64,000 bases of DNA, from contig JARFJB010001673.1 in NCBI GenBank assembly GCA_036346205.1, forward strand, positions 686,001 to 750,000. The letters are read 5' to 3'. This DNA comes from Vesta saturnalis (taxonomy: Eukaryota > Arthropoda > Insecta > Coleoptera > Lampyridae). How positions within the stretch are numbered: position 1 is the stretch's first letter; each line of letters begins with the position of its first letter. A program made the position numbers and the translations under genes. The notes under the pieces were generated by a model that worked only from the letters and a program-made list of their open reading frames with translations, had not been told where the DNA came from and made no database searches. Below, one piece after another: positions 1 to 10,550 of this stretch.

Positions 1-560
1 AAAAAAGCCCGCTTCACCCGCTTTAGGATTCGACGCTGTTCTTGGTCCCCTCGGAGGTTTGGATATGGCGAAGGTCCTACCTGTCATCTAACAGGTGGCA
101 GCGGCGTTAGTTTCGGCACAAACTGCGACTGACCTGTTGCGAGTAATTCTCACACACGGTCAGGAGGTGTTTGCACTTTTTGTGTAAATACCTCCGGAAC
201 GGCGATGAGTAGGGATGTCGGGATAAGTATAGCGAACTGTATCAATATAATAAACTTTACATATTAACACAATCTACCATTTGCTACTAAAACTCACTTC
301 AAAACATCACTTATATAACTCATAAGATTCAATTAACAACACAATATTAACAATACTAATAATTTTTTTCTATTTCCAACAGGCAACACCCGCAAGAAGC
401 CATATAGACCGGTATCCCGAACCATTTTGGTGGTTCGAGGGATCAGCCCACCTGCTTCCAAGAAAACACCACTCACCCACCCACGAGTCCTGCCCTCAAC
501 ATCCACTAGAATAGGAATGAAATACTACTAACTTAAGTAAAGTAATCCAATTAAACATGT
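1..560. other. GC-richer segment, possible retroelement remnant
   Basis: This stretch is noticeably richer in G and C than the AT-rich sequence after it. In one forward frame it reads with few stops through an alanine- and leucine-rich stretch (LGPLGGLDMAKVLPVI, then a stop). After an AT-rich spacer a second short open stretch follows a TTTCCAACAG that looks like a splice acceptor, at about 370-380. No family could be assigned. It could be the end of a non-LTR ORF1 or of a host exon; both are inference. Confidence 0.2.
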
Positions 561-591
561 TTTTTTTTCTTTTTTTTTGCCTAGATAATAA

Positions 592-617
592 CGTGGGCTT
601 AATACTACAACTAGGTA
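592..617 (+). repeat. Left terminal inverted repeat of the Sola-like element
   Basis: These 26 bases are the exact reverse complement of 3704-3729. The flanking tetranucleotide ATAA at 588-591 repeats at 3730-3733, which fixes the element boundary to the base. Confidence 0.9.
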
Positions 618-1038
618 TCTCGAAAATTTACATTGTTGGGAAATTGCGTTTGAAAATATTCCACATCTTTGCATGATCGTTAGTTATTGTTTGCTTTTGA
701 ATTATTAGCCAATATTGTGTTTGGTTATTGAAAAATACGTAATTTTTCGATATCTAATGATTTCTTCCTAGATTTTTTATTAGTTTTAAGTTAAAATAAG
801 TTATCCAGTTGTGGTATTGATAACTAAATTCATATTTTAACCAGTTACCTACAACAACGCATAAATTTACTTATGAAATATTTATTAATAAGAGAACAAA
901 ATAGTAAAATTCTAGAAAAATTAGTTAATTTATCAATACAAAAAAAAAACAGTTCGAAAAACATACAGATTAATAGTTTTACAGTAGGATGTAATAAAAA
1001 TAAACATTTTTCATTCTTAAAAAATACAAAATAACTAA

Positions 1039-3426
1039 CTAATCACTCTCAGATACAGATTCTTGGGATTCTTGCAAATTTTTAGATTTTTTATTTTCCT
1101 TATGGGGAATATTCTCATAAAATGGTTTGTATTCTGAACTTATTGCAGGAGGAACAGATGTAAACAGAGAGTTTAAATCGATATACTTTTCTTTCGATAT
1201 TGGTAATGCCTCCACATACAAAGGCTTTTTTTCAACCGCTCGAAAATTACTCTTGTTCCTTGTTCTTTTGGTACAATCAAGGCTTCTGAATTCTTCTTTA
1301 AAATTCTCTTTAAATCTTATAACAAATGGACGCTCTTTGGTAAAATTTTGCCAAAACATTTTTGCCAGCTTACCGCTTTACCATTTGTATCTTCTCTTCG
1401 AACAGTCAAGTTGCTATCGACATAGGATTTCCAATCTGTGAAACTCTCAAATGTCATCTCGTGGACAACGTAGGGCTTATCGCCTTTTCTTCTCGCACTT
1501 CGGGCTATTGTTTTCCAGTCTGCCGGCCAATTTATTTTCCCCACTCTATGCTGCTCAGTGGTTATAGCTGAGTGGATGGAGTCCCACTGCATTTCGCTAT
1601 GACCAACCACCAAGAACTTTAAATCTATGGTATGCAAATGTGGCAGCTCCTGTACTGCAGTCAAACACATTGCCGCCACAAATTTATTTAAATTTTGTCC
1701 GCCGCATCGATCGCTGAAACATGAAATGTGGCTAATTTCTGCAGAAAGCGATTGAAAATATTTGCATAAACAGGTTGCTATTTCGCAACTTCCTCTTTTG
1801 CCATTAACCTCCGTCCACATAAAACAATCTCCTTGTTTTGAAGCAGCATTGTAATTGTAAAATTAAAAGACTTAAATCGTTGCTTGTAAAAGAGTGCATT
1901 ATTTGTAGGGTCTGTTGGTGCCAATAGAACTTGCTGAAAGTCAAAATTGCAACTTACTAAATTTTGATTTTCTTGCGCACGTTCCCTATCATTTCTCTTC
2001 TCTTGTCTAGCTTCATCTTTTGCCACAAGAAGAGATTGATAAGTTGTTTCAAATCCTTCGATGTTGGCACCAGAGGTTTTGTAATTCATACAAATTCGAC
2101 ATTGGTCCTTTTTGGGACGATGGAATCCAAGGTTGTATTGTTCACAAAAAATTTTTCGGTATGCACACGGTAGTGCAACATCCAAATTATGTTCTTGTCG
2201 CGATTGTTTGTACATTTCATACATTAGATTGATGTTAAGTGAAGGGTCGAGATATTTACGTTTTGAGTCGGATCGGCAATAATCTGATTCAACAACCGGA
2301 AACCTTTCAATGTGATTTCGCACACTACTGACGATTTCATGAGTTGTTTGTTTTTATATGTCGACCTCTTTTGTCAGGTTCGCTTGTATTTTCTTTGCTT
2401 ATTTTGGTCATGGCAATGTCAACAACACCCTTACGAATGCCAAGCGTGTTTAAAACATAGTCTTGAATATCTTAACGTGATCGTTTGTTTTTTGGCAAAT
2501 AAAAAGATAGTGAAGTTACGTCTAGATGCTTCTTTAGTAGCATATTTCTTTTCATTTTTTTAGTGTTGCTATGAATAAAGTCTCGTTTTTGCTCGTAAGT
2601 TTCTAAATCATAGTACCTTCTAAAAATAGAAAGTCTCTTCATAAGAAACATTTTGATAACACTTCTTTCGACATGTTAATGTACACGGATCGCGTATGCA
2701 TGCTCCAGGAACAAATGTTTTTCTAGAGGAAATATACGCTTCCCCATGTTGTGTCTTGGTTTTTGAGAAATATTTCTCTTCCATTTTTCAGGCTGTCTTA
2801 GTCGCTTTCACAGTTTCTTGGTTCTTGTAGGAGTCTCTTCCATTCCATCTAACACTAGTTGAGGATCCAATACTTCATTAGCTTGTGTTTCTTCTACTAA
2901 GCATTCTGATTCTATGGTTTCATTTTGCACTTGCATTTCTGGCGATTTGCCAGAGGTTTTACTACCTTTATTTGAATCTTCATCGGTGTCATCACTTTCG
3001 GAAGAAGGATAATATTCTGAGATATCAGGAGAATACGGCTCAGCATCTGTTTTATTTTCAACACACAGACCTAGACCCGATGTGCCAGGCATTGCAGTGT
3101 CCTCATCTGAAAAAAAGTTAAAAGTCTTTTGATGTACCACTAGTTAACTAAATATAAATTTTAAAAAGTATTTGTAACATGCGAAATTCATCTGGTTTGC
3201 AACAAACATAATAAAAACACTTCAAAAACCCAGAACAATACTATAACACTAGGTAAAAAGTAAATAAACACAGCAGTAAAATGAACACAACCTAAAAATT
3301 ATAATTAATTTAATGTTGATCTAATTCTCGAAGAAAATCAAAGTATAAAATAAAGACACACTTACCTGTTTGAGCTACATCATTTTTAAGGGCTAATGCT
3401 AGTATTCTTTTACTTCTAGAACCCAT
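1039..3426 (-). pseudogene. Broken DUF7869-type transposase with a spliced first exon
   Basis: Exon 1 (3426-3366) encodes MGSRSKRILALALKNDVAQT and ends at a GTAAGT donor. A polypyrimidine tract and CAG lead into exon 2 at 3106, and the split codon restores the frame (G then AT, Asp). Exon 2 opens with an acidic Asp/Glu/Ser-rich segment, followed by the W/K-rich HTH-like region, a CRICMNY zinc-type motif near 2090-2105 and the nuclease-like core. Recognisable core pieces are NFDFQQVLLAP, RGSCEIATCL, SDRCGGQN and GHSEMQWDSIHS. The C-terminus ends KPFYENIPH and an acidic tail. The frame is broken by a stop at about 2808, more stops between 2650 and 2330, and frameshifts near 1820 and 1355. It is therefore an inactive transposase; in this family it would cut and paste the element through the TIRs. 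Confidence 0.8.
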
Positions 3427-3703
3427 ATTATTGGGTAAGTATATAAACCGTACATAAGCACATGTAGTCACAGCTGTTTACAATATAATTGAACAACTGG
3501 ATAACTCGTCCAAATAAGGTTTCCGTACTGCAACAATTATACAATTCAAAATACCTAGTTTTAGCAGCAAAAAATTTCACTTATTTAAGAGATACCTATA
3601 ATGAAACATTGTGACAGCGCCCAATTGGAATGTCGTACGATTTATCCAGTTGTTTTCAAGGGTTTACAAGAAGTATGTAACTCGATTACCATAATAATCA
3701 AGT

Positions 3704-3729
3704 TACCTAGTTGTAGTATTAAGCCCACG
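3704..3729 (-). repeat. Right terminal inverted repeat of the Sola-like element
   Basis: This is the exact inverted partner of 592-617. A looser match continues two bases further inward, then the arms diverge. The next four bases outward are ATAA, matching the left flank. Confidence 0.9.
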
Positions 3730-3779
3730 ATAAGATAATATGTTATAAACTTATTAAAATGAAATTGTAAAATTCCATT

Positions 3780-3838
3780 TATCAACAATTGTAACTATAA
3801 TTAATAATAAACGTGTTTGAATTTGAATTTGAATTCAA
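3780..3838 (+). mobile_element. Possible non-LTR 3' tail with (TTTGAA) repeats
   Basis: An AATAATAAACG sequence, resembling a polyadenylation region, is followed by about three TTTGAA units. Simple hexamer tails of this kind end several insect non-LTR families. No coding sequence is attached, so this would be a severely 5'-truncated copy. It rests on tail composition alone. Confidence 0.25.
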
Positions 3839-3839
3839 T

Positions 3840-4915
3840 AAGATTAGTTTAATCTACATCAACAAACGTTTAGCACTAATGCAAATAAAGAAAGCTACTG
3901 TGAGCACTTTACAAAGCAAATATGTTAATTACGTGTCAGATTAACAAAGATATAAATTTAAACTGTGCTTTTTAACATTCCAGTTTATTTTTAGAAAAGT
4001 GTTAATCATGGTTTCTCTTTTATTGTCCCATAGTGAAACAATGAATATAAAAATAAAATCCAAATTAAAATTACCTAGTTACATTTTTCTTTGTAGTTGG
4101 TTATCTCTTTATCCTGAAATATTCATGCGGAATACCAAAACCTTTAACCCATTCACACATGAATTGTAGAATATAAAGGTATCTTTGATTGTACACCATA
4201 CACCAAATATTACATTTTCTCGTACATATGCATGCTGTGCTAATATGAGTAATAACAAAGAATTAACTAATGAAGCCATTTTTTATCGTATCTATTTTTG
4301 AAGTGTTTATTTTATGGTGCCTGTTGTTTTGTGTAGGTACGGACTTACAAATATTAAATCGATGTATACTACAATAAAAAGTGAGTTTTAGAAATTCACC
4401 TATATATTCGTAAATCACATAATGCATGCAAGCGTTTATTGATTTTTAGCAGTGAGGTATTACAGATACTTTTATAAATGAATCTAGGTTGTTAATTCAT
4501 GGACAGGTTCTGCCTAATACTGCACAATTTATGTCTTAATTGTTTGTACTCAATCCGTTGGAATCTGACTGCTAATTACACATTAAGGGAAAATTGAATG
4601 TTGACGTGGTCTATCAAATGTTCCAAACGACATTTATTTAGAATGTCAGAACATTTATTTACAATTCCAGGTACAAATAAGTAATGGTCACGATTTTATA
4701 CCAGAATTTTCTTTTATTACCTAAATAAATTATTGTTTGACTTTTTTAATGTAAAATTAATTGTTTTATATTTAGTTAGATGTAACCGCCACAACCTATC
4801 GGTTATTACTATTATATGAATAAAATATATTTTTTTAAACTATCGATTTATCCAATGAGTTATGTTATTTCAAAGTTGAACAATCGAAACAGAATCCAAT
4901 AACGTTCTCATTTTT
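3840..4915. other. AT-rich sequence, nothing recognised
   Basis: No gene, RNA or structured repeat was recognised. The sequence is AT-rich with stops in all frames. ORFs in the flanking PLE begin only near 4920. Confidence 0.4.
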
Positions 4916-5298
4916 TTTAGGCCAAAAAATAACTAGAGTTAACGACTCTTTTGGTATTGATATTTATAGAAAACCTACTATTGCGGATCATATCATTTCT
5001 TATAGACCGTTCCATACATTCTCTTATAAATTATCTGCTTTTCGTTTTTACTTTGATTAACTTTTTAATTTACGTTTAAAACAGTTGAACTTCAATAAAG
5101 AAATCTAATATTTGAGTTGGCTGACCTCACTGGTTACTCTCGTAATGTTATTTACAATTGTATAATAAGATTCTTCGATGCCATCACACTTCTCAAAAAA
5201 TCTGTTTAACAACACAATATCAATATTTCTTTTGCGTCTAAACACAATTTTAAAACCATTATTAAAAGATAAGATTGGGACACTAGATAAATTAGGGA

Positions 5299-5301
5299 TG
5301 T

Positions 5302-5312
<11 letters not shown>
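5299..5312. repeat. Target-site duplication, left copy (inner PLE)
   Basis: TGTATAAATTATAT here is identical to 9412-9425. Removing 5313-9425 restores a continuous outer-PLE reading of the KLGMYKLYCGTCN type, which supports a true duplication of the target. Confidence 0.75.

Positions 5313-5340
<28 letters not shown>
5308..5340. repeat. (TA)n microsatellite at the 5' junction of the inner PLE
   Basis: About 16 TA units lie between the target duplication and the left terminal repeat. It could be expansion of the AT-rich end of the target or part of the inserted element. Confidence 0.9.
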
Positions 5341-5347
<7 letters not shown>

Positions 5348-5476
5348 ATGAATTCGCCTCAAGTGCGAAAACAGTCCTTCTCAGGACTAAGCCTGATGAC
5401 GGAAGCAGGGTCCGCTTCCGAAACGTCGCGCTCAAAAAGCATAAACTGTGGAAATAGGCCGATCAACTCCACCAAT
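5341..5476 (+). repeat. Left pseudo-LTR of the inner PLE
   Basis: It is closely similar to 9283-9411, differing by scattered substitutions. It contains a short AGTCC/GGACT hairpin followed by the hammerhead-like core. Confidence 0.8.
5393..5427 (+). ncRNA. Hammerhead-ribozyme-like core in left pseudo-LTR
   Basis: The order is CTGATGA (5393-5399), a 6-bp helix II arm GGAAGC with partner GCTTCC (5401-5406 and 5414-5419), then GAAAC and GTC (5420-5427). These are the conserved hammerhead elements in the right order, and PLEs are known to carry minimal hammerheads. The ACGT after GAA would serve as a minimal helix III. There is one extra base between A9 and helix II, and only about 2 bp of helix I can be drawn, so activity is not assured. 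Confidence 0.55.
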
Positions 5477-6846
5477 AGGAGACCACAGTTATAAAACACT
5501 TATAATACAGAATTAGTAACTCAGTACGGCCCCGAAGTCAAACAACTTTTCAGAAAGTTTGAAACATCAATGAACAAGCTAGCACTAGAGAGAACCACCT
5601 AACCTTTCTCTGCAAAGCATTTGATAACAACGTAATACACACCGGGCTCAACATCAATACTCAGATACACAGCCGAAAAATATCACTAATCGCAAAGAGA
5701 GCTATCGCAGCGTTAGTCAAGGAACGAATCAGACCGTTTCAGAAAGTACCAGCTCGAACACCAATCCAACAAGATTAGAGAAACCATTCGAAATCGAGTG
5801 AACGAACAAGAATTTGATAGGATAAATACGGCTACCAGAAGTAAATATTCGAAGACCAAGGCAATGTACAAGGAAATTCAGCAGAAGAAACTCGAAAAGC
5901 TAATGAAGGAGAAGAAAGTACCAACCAACATCAATCGAAAAAACACTGTCATAAACATCTTTAAACGACAGTTGAACGAAAACGAAATGCAGGTTCTGGA
6001 CAAAGGCTTGAACTATGCGATAACATTGAGGTATATTCCGAAAGCAGATTTAATAACCGCAGGCAAAGAAACAGCTATGAAATTAGAGCCTGAAGACGCC
6101 GAAGAATACAGAAGTAAGGTTAGATCAGTCCTAGATTCATCTAGACGAACTAAACCTAACCTCTCTAACCCAGAAAGAGAGCGGTCACTTCCCTTAAGAA
6201 TGACCCAACATCAAAATTCTCCCGGCAGACAAAAGAAACGCGACTGTGGTAATGCATATGGACACTTACAACAGTAAGATCCAAGAACTACTAGACGGGG
6301 CGAGTACAAACAAACACCAAAAGACCGCACACCATCAATCGAAAGACGGATATACCTGACGCTGGCAGAACATTACCAGAAAACTAGATTTACCCCACAC
6401 TACAGCAAACCTCCGCATCTGTACGGCCTACCAAAGATTCACAAGGAAGGAATTCCTCTGAGACCAATTGTGAGCTCGAGAAACCCACGTTATCACCCAT
6501 TGTCACACTATCCGCTAGGTATCACACCCTTATGGGGAAAAACCGAGTCTATGGTCAAGAATACGCAGCATTTCGTGGAAAACATCAGAAACTTTCAACC
6601 GAACCACGAAGAAATACTGGTAAGCTTCGACATTGTGAGTCTATTCACAAATGTTCCTACCGATAAGGCACTAACTATCATAAGGGACAAGCTGGAAAAG
6701 GATAAAACGTTAGACGCAACTCTCGGTGAACACAATAATGGAACTTCTGACAATATGCATTAGAATTACATATTTCCAGGTAGAAGACAAATTCTACCAA
6801 CAAGAGTTTGGGATGGCCATGTGTTTCCACTATCACCCATAGTGAG

Positions 6847-6848
<2 letters not shown>

Positions 6849-6924
<76 letters not shown>
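6849..6924. repeat. (TA)n microsatellite inside the PLE reverse-transcriptase frame
   Basis: About 38 TA units separate PLSPIVSN from METLKT. In intact PLE reverse transcriptases this spot encodes an N-I-Y-M-E-like motif, whose codons AAT ATA TAT ATG GAA are themselves a TA run. The tract is therefore best explained as in situ expansion of these codons. Confidence 0.9.
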
Positions 6925-6926
<2 letters not shown>

Positions 6927-7259
6927 AAACTTTGAAGACCAAGCGATATCCGAATTCACAGAGAAACCAAGGATGTAGCTTAGATACGTGGACGATACCT
7001 TCGTAGTTTGGCAACACGGCAAGCGTAAGCTAGATAAATTCCTAGATCATCTAAATAGCACACACTCTCCATCAAATTCACAATGGAATTGGAGTCGGAA
7101 CAAAACTGCCATTCCTGAATGTACTTGTACACAGGAATGACAACACTTTCACGACAAGTGTATACAGGAAACCTACCCACACTGGGAGGTACCTACACTA
7201 CAACTCCAATCATCACAAAACCTGAAGTTAGGCGTGGTAAAACACGCTTGTGCTATCGC

Positions 7260-8565
7260 ACGTTTCCATTTTCAAAGATTCAAATTCGAAACTAATCAAT
7301 TGTCAAATATATATGTACCCGACAAAAGAAGAATTCGTACTAAAGTGAATGACAGACAACAAATATGTATTATTCGTCAACAACTAAAAAATATTCATGG
7401 CACTCTGCTGTATACAAAATCGCCCTAACTTTTTTGGTTACTTGATATATGGGGTTTTGTATTATATATTACGACAAACACGTAGGCAGGGATGGACGCC
7501 TCTGCACTTAAAGTGTGTGAGTGTTTTCCAGAATTACACTACATTTAAATAAATCTTCATAAGCTATAAGCTTTGAAAAACCAAAGAAAGAAAGGTCAAG
7601 ATAATAGCTTCCTGGAGATACCGCAGAATCCCAGTAGTTACTTTTGTTATGTTATTTATAATACTTGTTTATTTTATTCACATAAGTTTTCTATCACGTT
7701 CGTTGTTTTTTGTTTGTTGTTTCAAATGAAAAATATTTGGAGCTAATAAAAATTTCCAAATAACTAAGAATTTGCCATTTTAAATGATACTGCCATGTTT
7801 TCTTAGACATGTAGACCTAGTTGTCTGTCTGCAAGCAACAGTTATTTGTATCACAAGGCCAGAAAGTGGGTGTTTGCGAGTAAACAGTTGTTATTAAAAT
7901 CAATAAACAAAACTGTTCTACTTTTTAAAATTTTATAACTGACAATTGACAGTAACCTATATAACCTAAAACATACAATTGCGAAATTATTCATTACTCA
8001 AATTTTGTAGGTACCTTACCAGTTTGTTTACTTTATAATAATTTATGGACGTAATTTGTAGTTTATAAGGAACTAATACGGATGAGTACACGTACACAGC
8101 AACACGATTCGGCTTTGTGGTATGTCAAATGTCGATTATGCCGAATATTCTATCAGTTCTGTCACTATAACGAATACCAACTGTAATTTAGTATTATTTT
8201 TGCCGGCCTAGGCCGGAAAACGCATACTTTGCGGACGCATTTGTGGTCTGTATGCCCTATTACAGAACGAAGGCCCAACAAATATTTTAATGTATAAAAT
8301 GCAATATCGCGAATAATACTCAACAGAAACATAACAAGTGATACATCAAAATTCAGGAAACTTTACGCCTAAAACACTCCAAATATATAAGCTGGTCCGT
8401 ATGAAAAATGTAGTTTTGGGTCGTATCAAAAGAACCAAACACCCTGTATAAAACGGCCTATCGCTATGGAATCTACGTAAAAGTGTTCTAAGAAAGATTT
8501 TGCCAAAATCAATTATCTTTAATAATAACAGAGTTATGGGGCATTAAAGAATTGACTAAATTTGA
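7260..8565. other. Unidentified sequence inserted in the inner PLE
   Basis: PLE similarity stops after VVKHACAIA (about 7255) and resumes at ICSKQEDL (about 8580). The 1.3 kb between has no recognisable protein. It includes a palindromic GCCGGCCTAGGCCGG-like patch near 8202-8216 and, near its right end, CACCCTGTATA, a sequence common at mariner ends. No target duplication or matching inverted ends was found, so the boundaries are approximate. Confidence 0.4.
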
Positions 8566-9180
8566 AAACGCCTCTAGCAAAAACAATATGCTCAAAACAA
8601 GAGGACCTGAACAGAGAAAAGAAAATATCGCTAGAACACTCAAAGAATATGGCTACCCGATCTAACACCTACCTAAACAGGAAAGGGTAACCGAAAAGAG
8701 GAGCCTAAATATACAGCGATAATACCATATATACAAGGTACCTCAGATAAAATACGAAGGATAGGCAACAAATACAGATACGCACTGCCTTCAAATCGAC
8801 CAGAACGTTCAGGAGAATACTAACCAAAACCAAACCATACAATGAAGATAAAATTCCAAGAATTGTGTATACAACCTACCATGCGAATGTGGCAGAGCAT
8901 ACATAGGAGATAGCAGTAGACCAACAACGTCCGCAAGGGCAAAACAGAAAGATCAAGAATCGCCGAACATGTCTGGAACCAAGACTACCGCATCCAATGG
9001 GATAACATACGACGAGAACACAACTCGTCAGAAACTCAAAGAAGCCACATATATCGCACTAGCAGAAAATCCAATAAGCCAAGCTAGTGTAGAAATGAAA
9101 CCCATATGTATTCCTGTAATGCGCGAAGGGCTTAAGCGCAATACACCTGCGCAAGAAGTTCTAAAAATATATATTGGATT

Positions 9181-9240
9181 ACTCAGTGGCTCAGTGGTAA
9201 AGGTGTCAGACTAGCAAGTGAAAGGTACCAAGCTCAAAAC
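9181..9240 (+). other. tRNA-like sequence, weak
   Basis: It contains GTGGCTCAGTGGTAAAG, close to a tRNA D-arm/A box, then an anticodon-arm-like ACTAGCAAGT and a poor B-box match (CCAAGCTCAAAACTG). It sits between the GIY-YIG region and the right pseudo-LTR of the inner PLE. The B box and acceptor stem are not convincing. Confidence 0.25.
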
Positions 9241-9282
9241 TGAGAGTAGTCAAGTGCTTGGGAAAAAATTACATGTATAACA

Positions 9283-9411
9283 TATGAATTCGACTGAAGT
9301 GTGAAAACAGACCTTCTCAGGACTAAGCCTGATGACGGAAGTAGAGTCCGCTTCCGAAACGTCGCGCTCAAAAAGCATAAACTGTGGAAATAGGCCGATC
9401 AACTCCACTAA
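9283..9411 (+). repeat. Right pseudo-LTR of the inner PLE
   Basis: It is a direct repeat of 5341-5476. It ends at the 14-bp target duplication that starts at 9412. Confidence 0.8.
9329..9363 (+). ncRNA. Hammerhead-ribozyme-like core in right pseudo-LTR
   Basis: The same core as at 5393-5427, with CTGATGA, GAAAC and GTC all conserved. Substitutions on one side of helix II (GGAAGT opposite GCTTCC) turn the closing G-C into a T/G wobble, which preserves pairing. Confidence 0.55.
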
Positions 9412-9425
9412 TGTATAAATTATAT
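9412..9425. repeat. Target-site duplication, right copy (inner PLE)
   Basis: This 14-bp sequence is identical to 5299-5312 and abuts the right terminal repeat of the inner PLE. Confidence 0.75.
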
Positions 9426-9659
9426 TGTGGTACATGCAATGCCTTAACACCGTCCAAACAGGCTGAGAATTTAAAATAAGTTTTGGGAATACTTTTTTTG
9501 CAACGTTAGCTAGTTCAAAATTTTGTTTTCATAACCACATTTTTCATACTAGTTATCCCTTTGGCTCTAAGCACAGTTATGAAGTAATTAAAGTTTGTGA
9601 TAAAGGTATTAAATTAGGTTTGTTAGAAACGAAAGAACACCTTTGATTTCAGTTTTTAT

Positions 9660-10255
9660 GTTTGACTTCTAATAGACACGTGTTTTCAATCTACAACTAT
9701 ATTGATGATTACTTAATTAATTCGGCCATGTTGACTTTAACAATGTGGACCTTTTTCTTCTGTATGTAATTTTTCTCAACTCCATTCAATTCTCTCGTAT
9801 GTGCCGTGGTAACAGTGAAGGCTACACGTTGTTCTGCTTTTTGCCTTAAAACATCATTTTTAAGATACAATATGTAAATCACATTTGTTAATCATATAAT
9901 TTTTATATTTTACTTATTTCAGTATCATATGATTTGCCGTTATTTTTCAACAGTTCTCTAGTTATTAAATTTTGTTGTGGTTTTACCACTGCATTATGTT
10001 AATGACCTCCGTGAAAATAGCAGAAAATGATAGCCTCTAAAAATGCCGAGTTTAGCTGAATAGCCTTAAGAGCGCGTCATCACATGAAATAGTATCTTCT
10101 ATGTTCGCGTTTAAGTATGAAATGTTTCTGGTAACTTAAACAACCACAAAATTATAAATTTACAAATATTTATTGTCTGAAAGGGAATGTTGTAATTAAC
10201 GGTACAAGCGTACATATTCCAAAGAAAATAGATGCAGAGCAAGAGCAGAATCAGA
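9660..10255. other. No gene recognised; PLE 3' flank
   Basis: AT-rich sequence downstream of the outer PLE stop. It may include that element's 3' untranslated region, but nothing diagnostic is visible. Confidence 0.35.
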
Positions 10256-10550
10256 ATTTGTCAATAAAGTACACCCTCAAAAGCCTTAATGGCTTGCAAT
10301 GGGATTCATGCGGTGTAAATCCATCCTGTAAAACTTGGAAAAATCAAGCAAAGAAGTGCACAAGAGCATAATCACATTTATCCAATAAATTACTCATTTT
10401 AAGCGAATTCACCTACAAAAGCCTTATTGAGCTGTAATGGGATTCACAAGGCAATCTACCCGTGAAACTAGAAAAAAATGTAGCAAAGATACATATGAAG
10501 ACCATAATCATATTGACACAATAACTTACCCATTCTAAGCAGATTAAGTA
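10256..10550. repeat. Imperfect tandem duplication, period about 138 bp
   Basis: AAGCCTTAATGG...ATGGGATTCA near 10281 recurs as AAGCCTTATTGA...ATGGGATTCA near 10419. The CAATAA-TTAC-CATT-TAAGC block near 10383-10405 recurs near 10519-10542. Two units, the second partial, are visible. Confidence 0.6.

Larger units (their letters stand above)
592..3729 (-). mobile_element. Sola-like (DUF7869-type) DNA transposon with TIRs and ATAA duplication
   Basis: A 3138-bp element is bounded by 26-bp perfect terminal inverted repeats, each reading inward as CGTGGGCTTAATACTACAAC followed by TAGGTA. Both ends are flanked by the tetranucleotide ATAA (588-591 and 3730-3733), the expected 4-bp target-site duplication. 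The interior encodes, on the minus strand, a degraded transposase of the insect family whose C-terminal half is annotated DUF7869. Four-base duplications and DDE transposases are known for the Sola superfamily, so a Sola-like assignment is likely but inferred. Several degenerate copies of the TIR core lie just inside each end. Confidence 0.8.
5520..9125 (+). pseudogene. Inner PLE polyprotein: reverse transcriptase plus GIY-YIG, broken
   Basis: From about 5540 a typical PLE N-terminal region reads GPEVKQLFRKF, then TFLCKAFDNNVIHTGLNI. The longest clean stretch (5798-6277) continues as a Lys-rich domain and KADLITAGKET. RT motifs follow: LYGLPKIHKEGIPLRPIVSS (about 6420-6478), ILVSFDIVSLFTNVP (6615-6660, first catalytic Asp in SFD) and, after a (TA)n tract, YVDDTFVVWQHG (about 6982-7018, catalytic Asp pair). 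The C-terminal region resumes near 8585 with ICSKQEDL and KEYGYP. A GIY-YIG-like CECGRAYIGDSSRP follows, then ISQASVEMKPICIPV (9077-9121). Stops and frameshifts break it throughout. Confidence 0.85.
5313..9411 (+). mobile_element. Inner Penelope-like element with direct terminal repeats
   Basis: The copy is flanked by a 14-bp target duplication. It has about 130-bp direct repeats at its ends (5341-5476 and 9283-9411), both starting ACATATGAATTCG and carrying the same hammerhead-like block. Between them lie a PLE N-terminal region, reverse transcriptase and GIY-YIG endonuclease, all on the plus strand and all broken. Unrelated sequence interrupts it between about 7260 and 8565. Direct pseudo-LTRs plus RT and GIY-YIG are the defining layout of canonical PLEs. 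Confidence 0.85.
4920..9655 (+). mobile_element. Outer Penelope-like element, C-terminal half, split by a second PLE
   Basis: The forward strand at 4935-5045 reads GIDIYRKPTIADHIISYRPF, the post-catalytic part of a PLE reverse transcriptase. A frameshifted stretch (LNFNKEI, then GYSRNVIYN) follows, then DKIGTLDKLGMYKLY, the entry to the GIY-YIG endonuclease domain. At 5312 the reading is interrupted. At 9412 it resumes with the same codons and continues CGTCN and then, at 9531-9643, an end that includes SYPFGSKHSYEVIKVCDKG and LLETKEHL before a stop. The reverse transcriptase core upstream of 4920 is missing, so this is a 5'-truncated dead copy. The inner PLE (5313-9411) landed in its GIY-YIG coding region. 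Confidence 0.8.

Noticed and set aside
5105..5362. Minus-strand ORF ending in a YIYIY run
   Set aside because: Shadow of the outer PLE, which codes on the plus strand; the repeat comes from (TA)n at 5308-5340.
6678..7022. Three ORFs with long (YI)n runs on both strands
   Set aside because: They are read-throughs of the (TA)n microsatellite at 6849-6924. The only meaningful frame is the plus-strand PLE reverse transcriptase.
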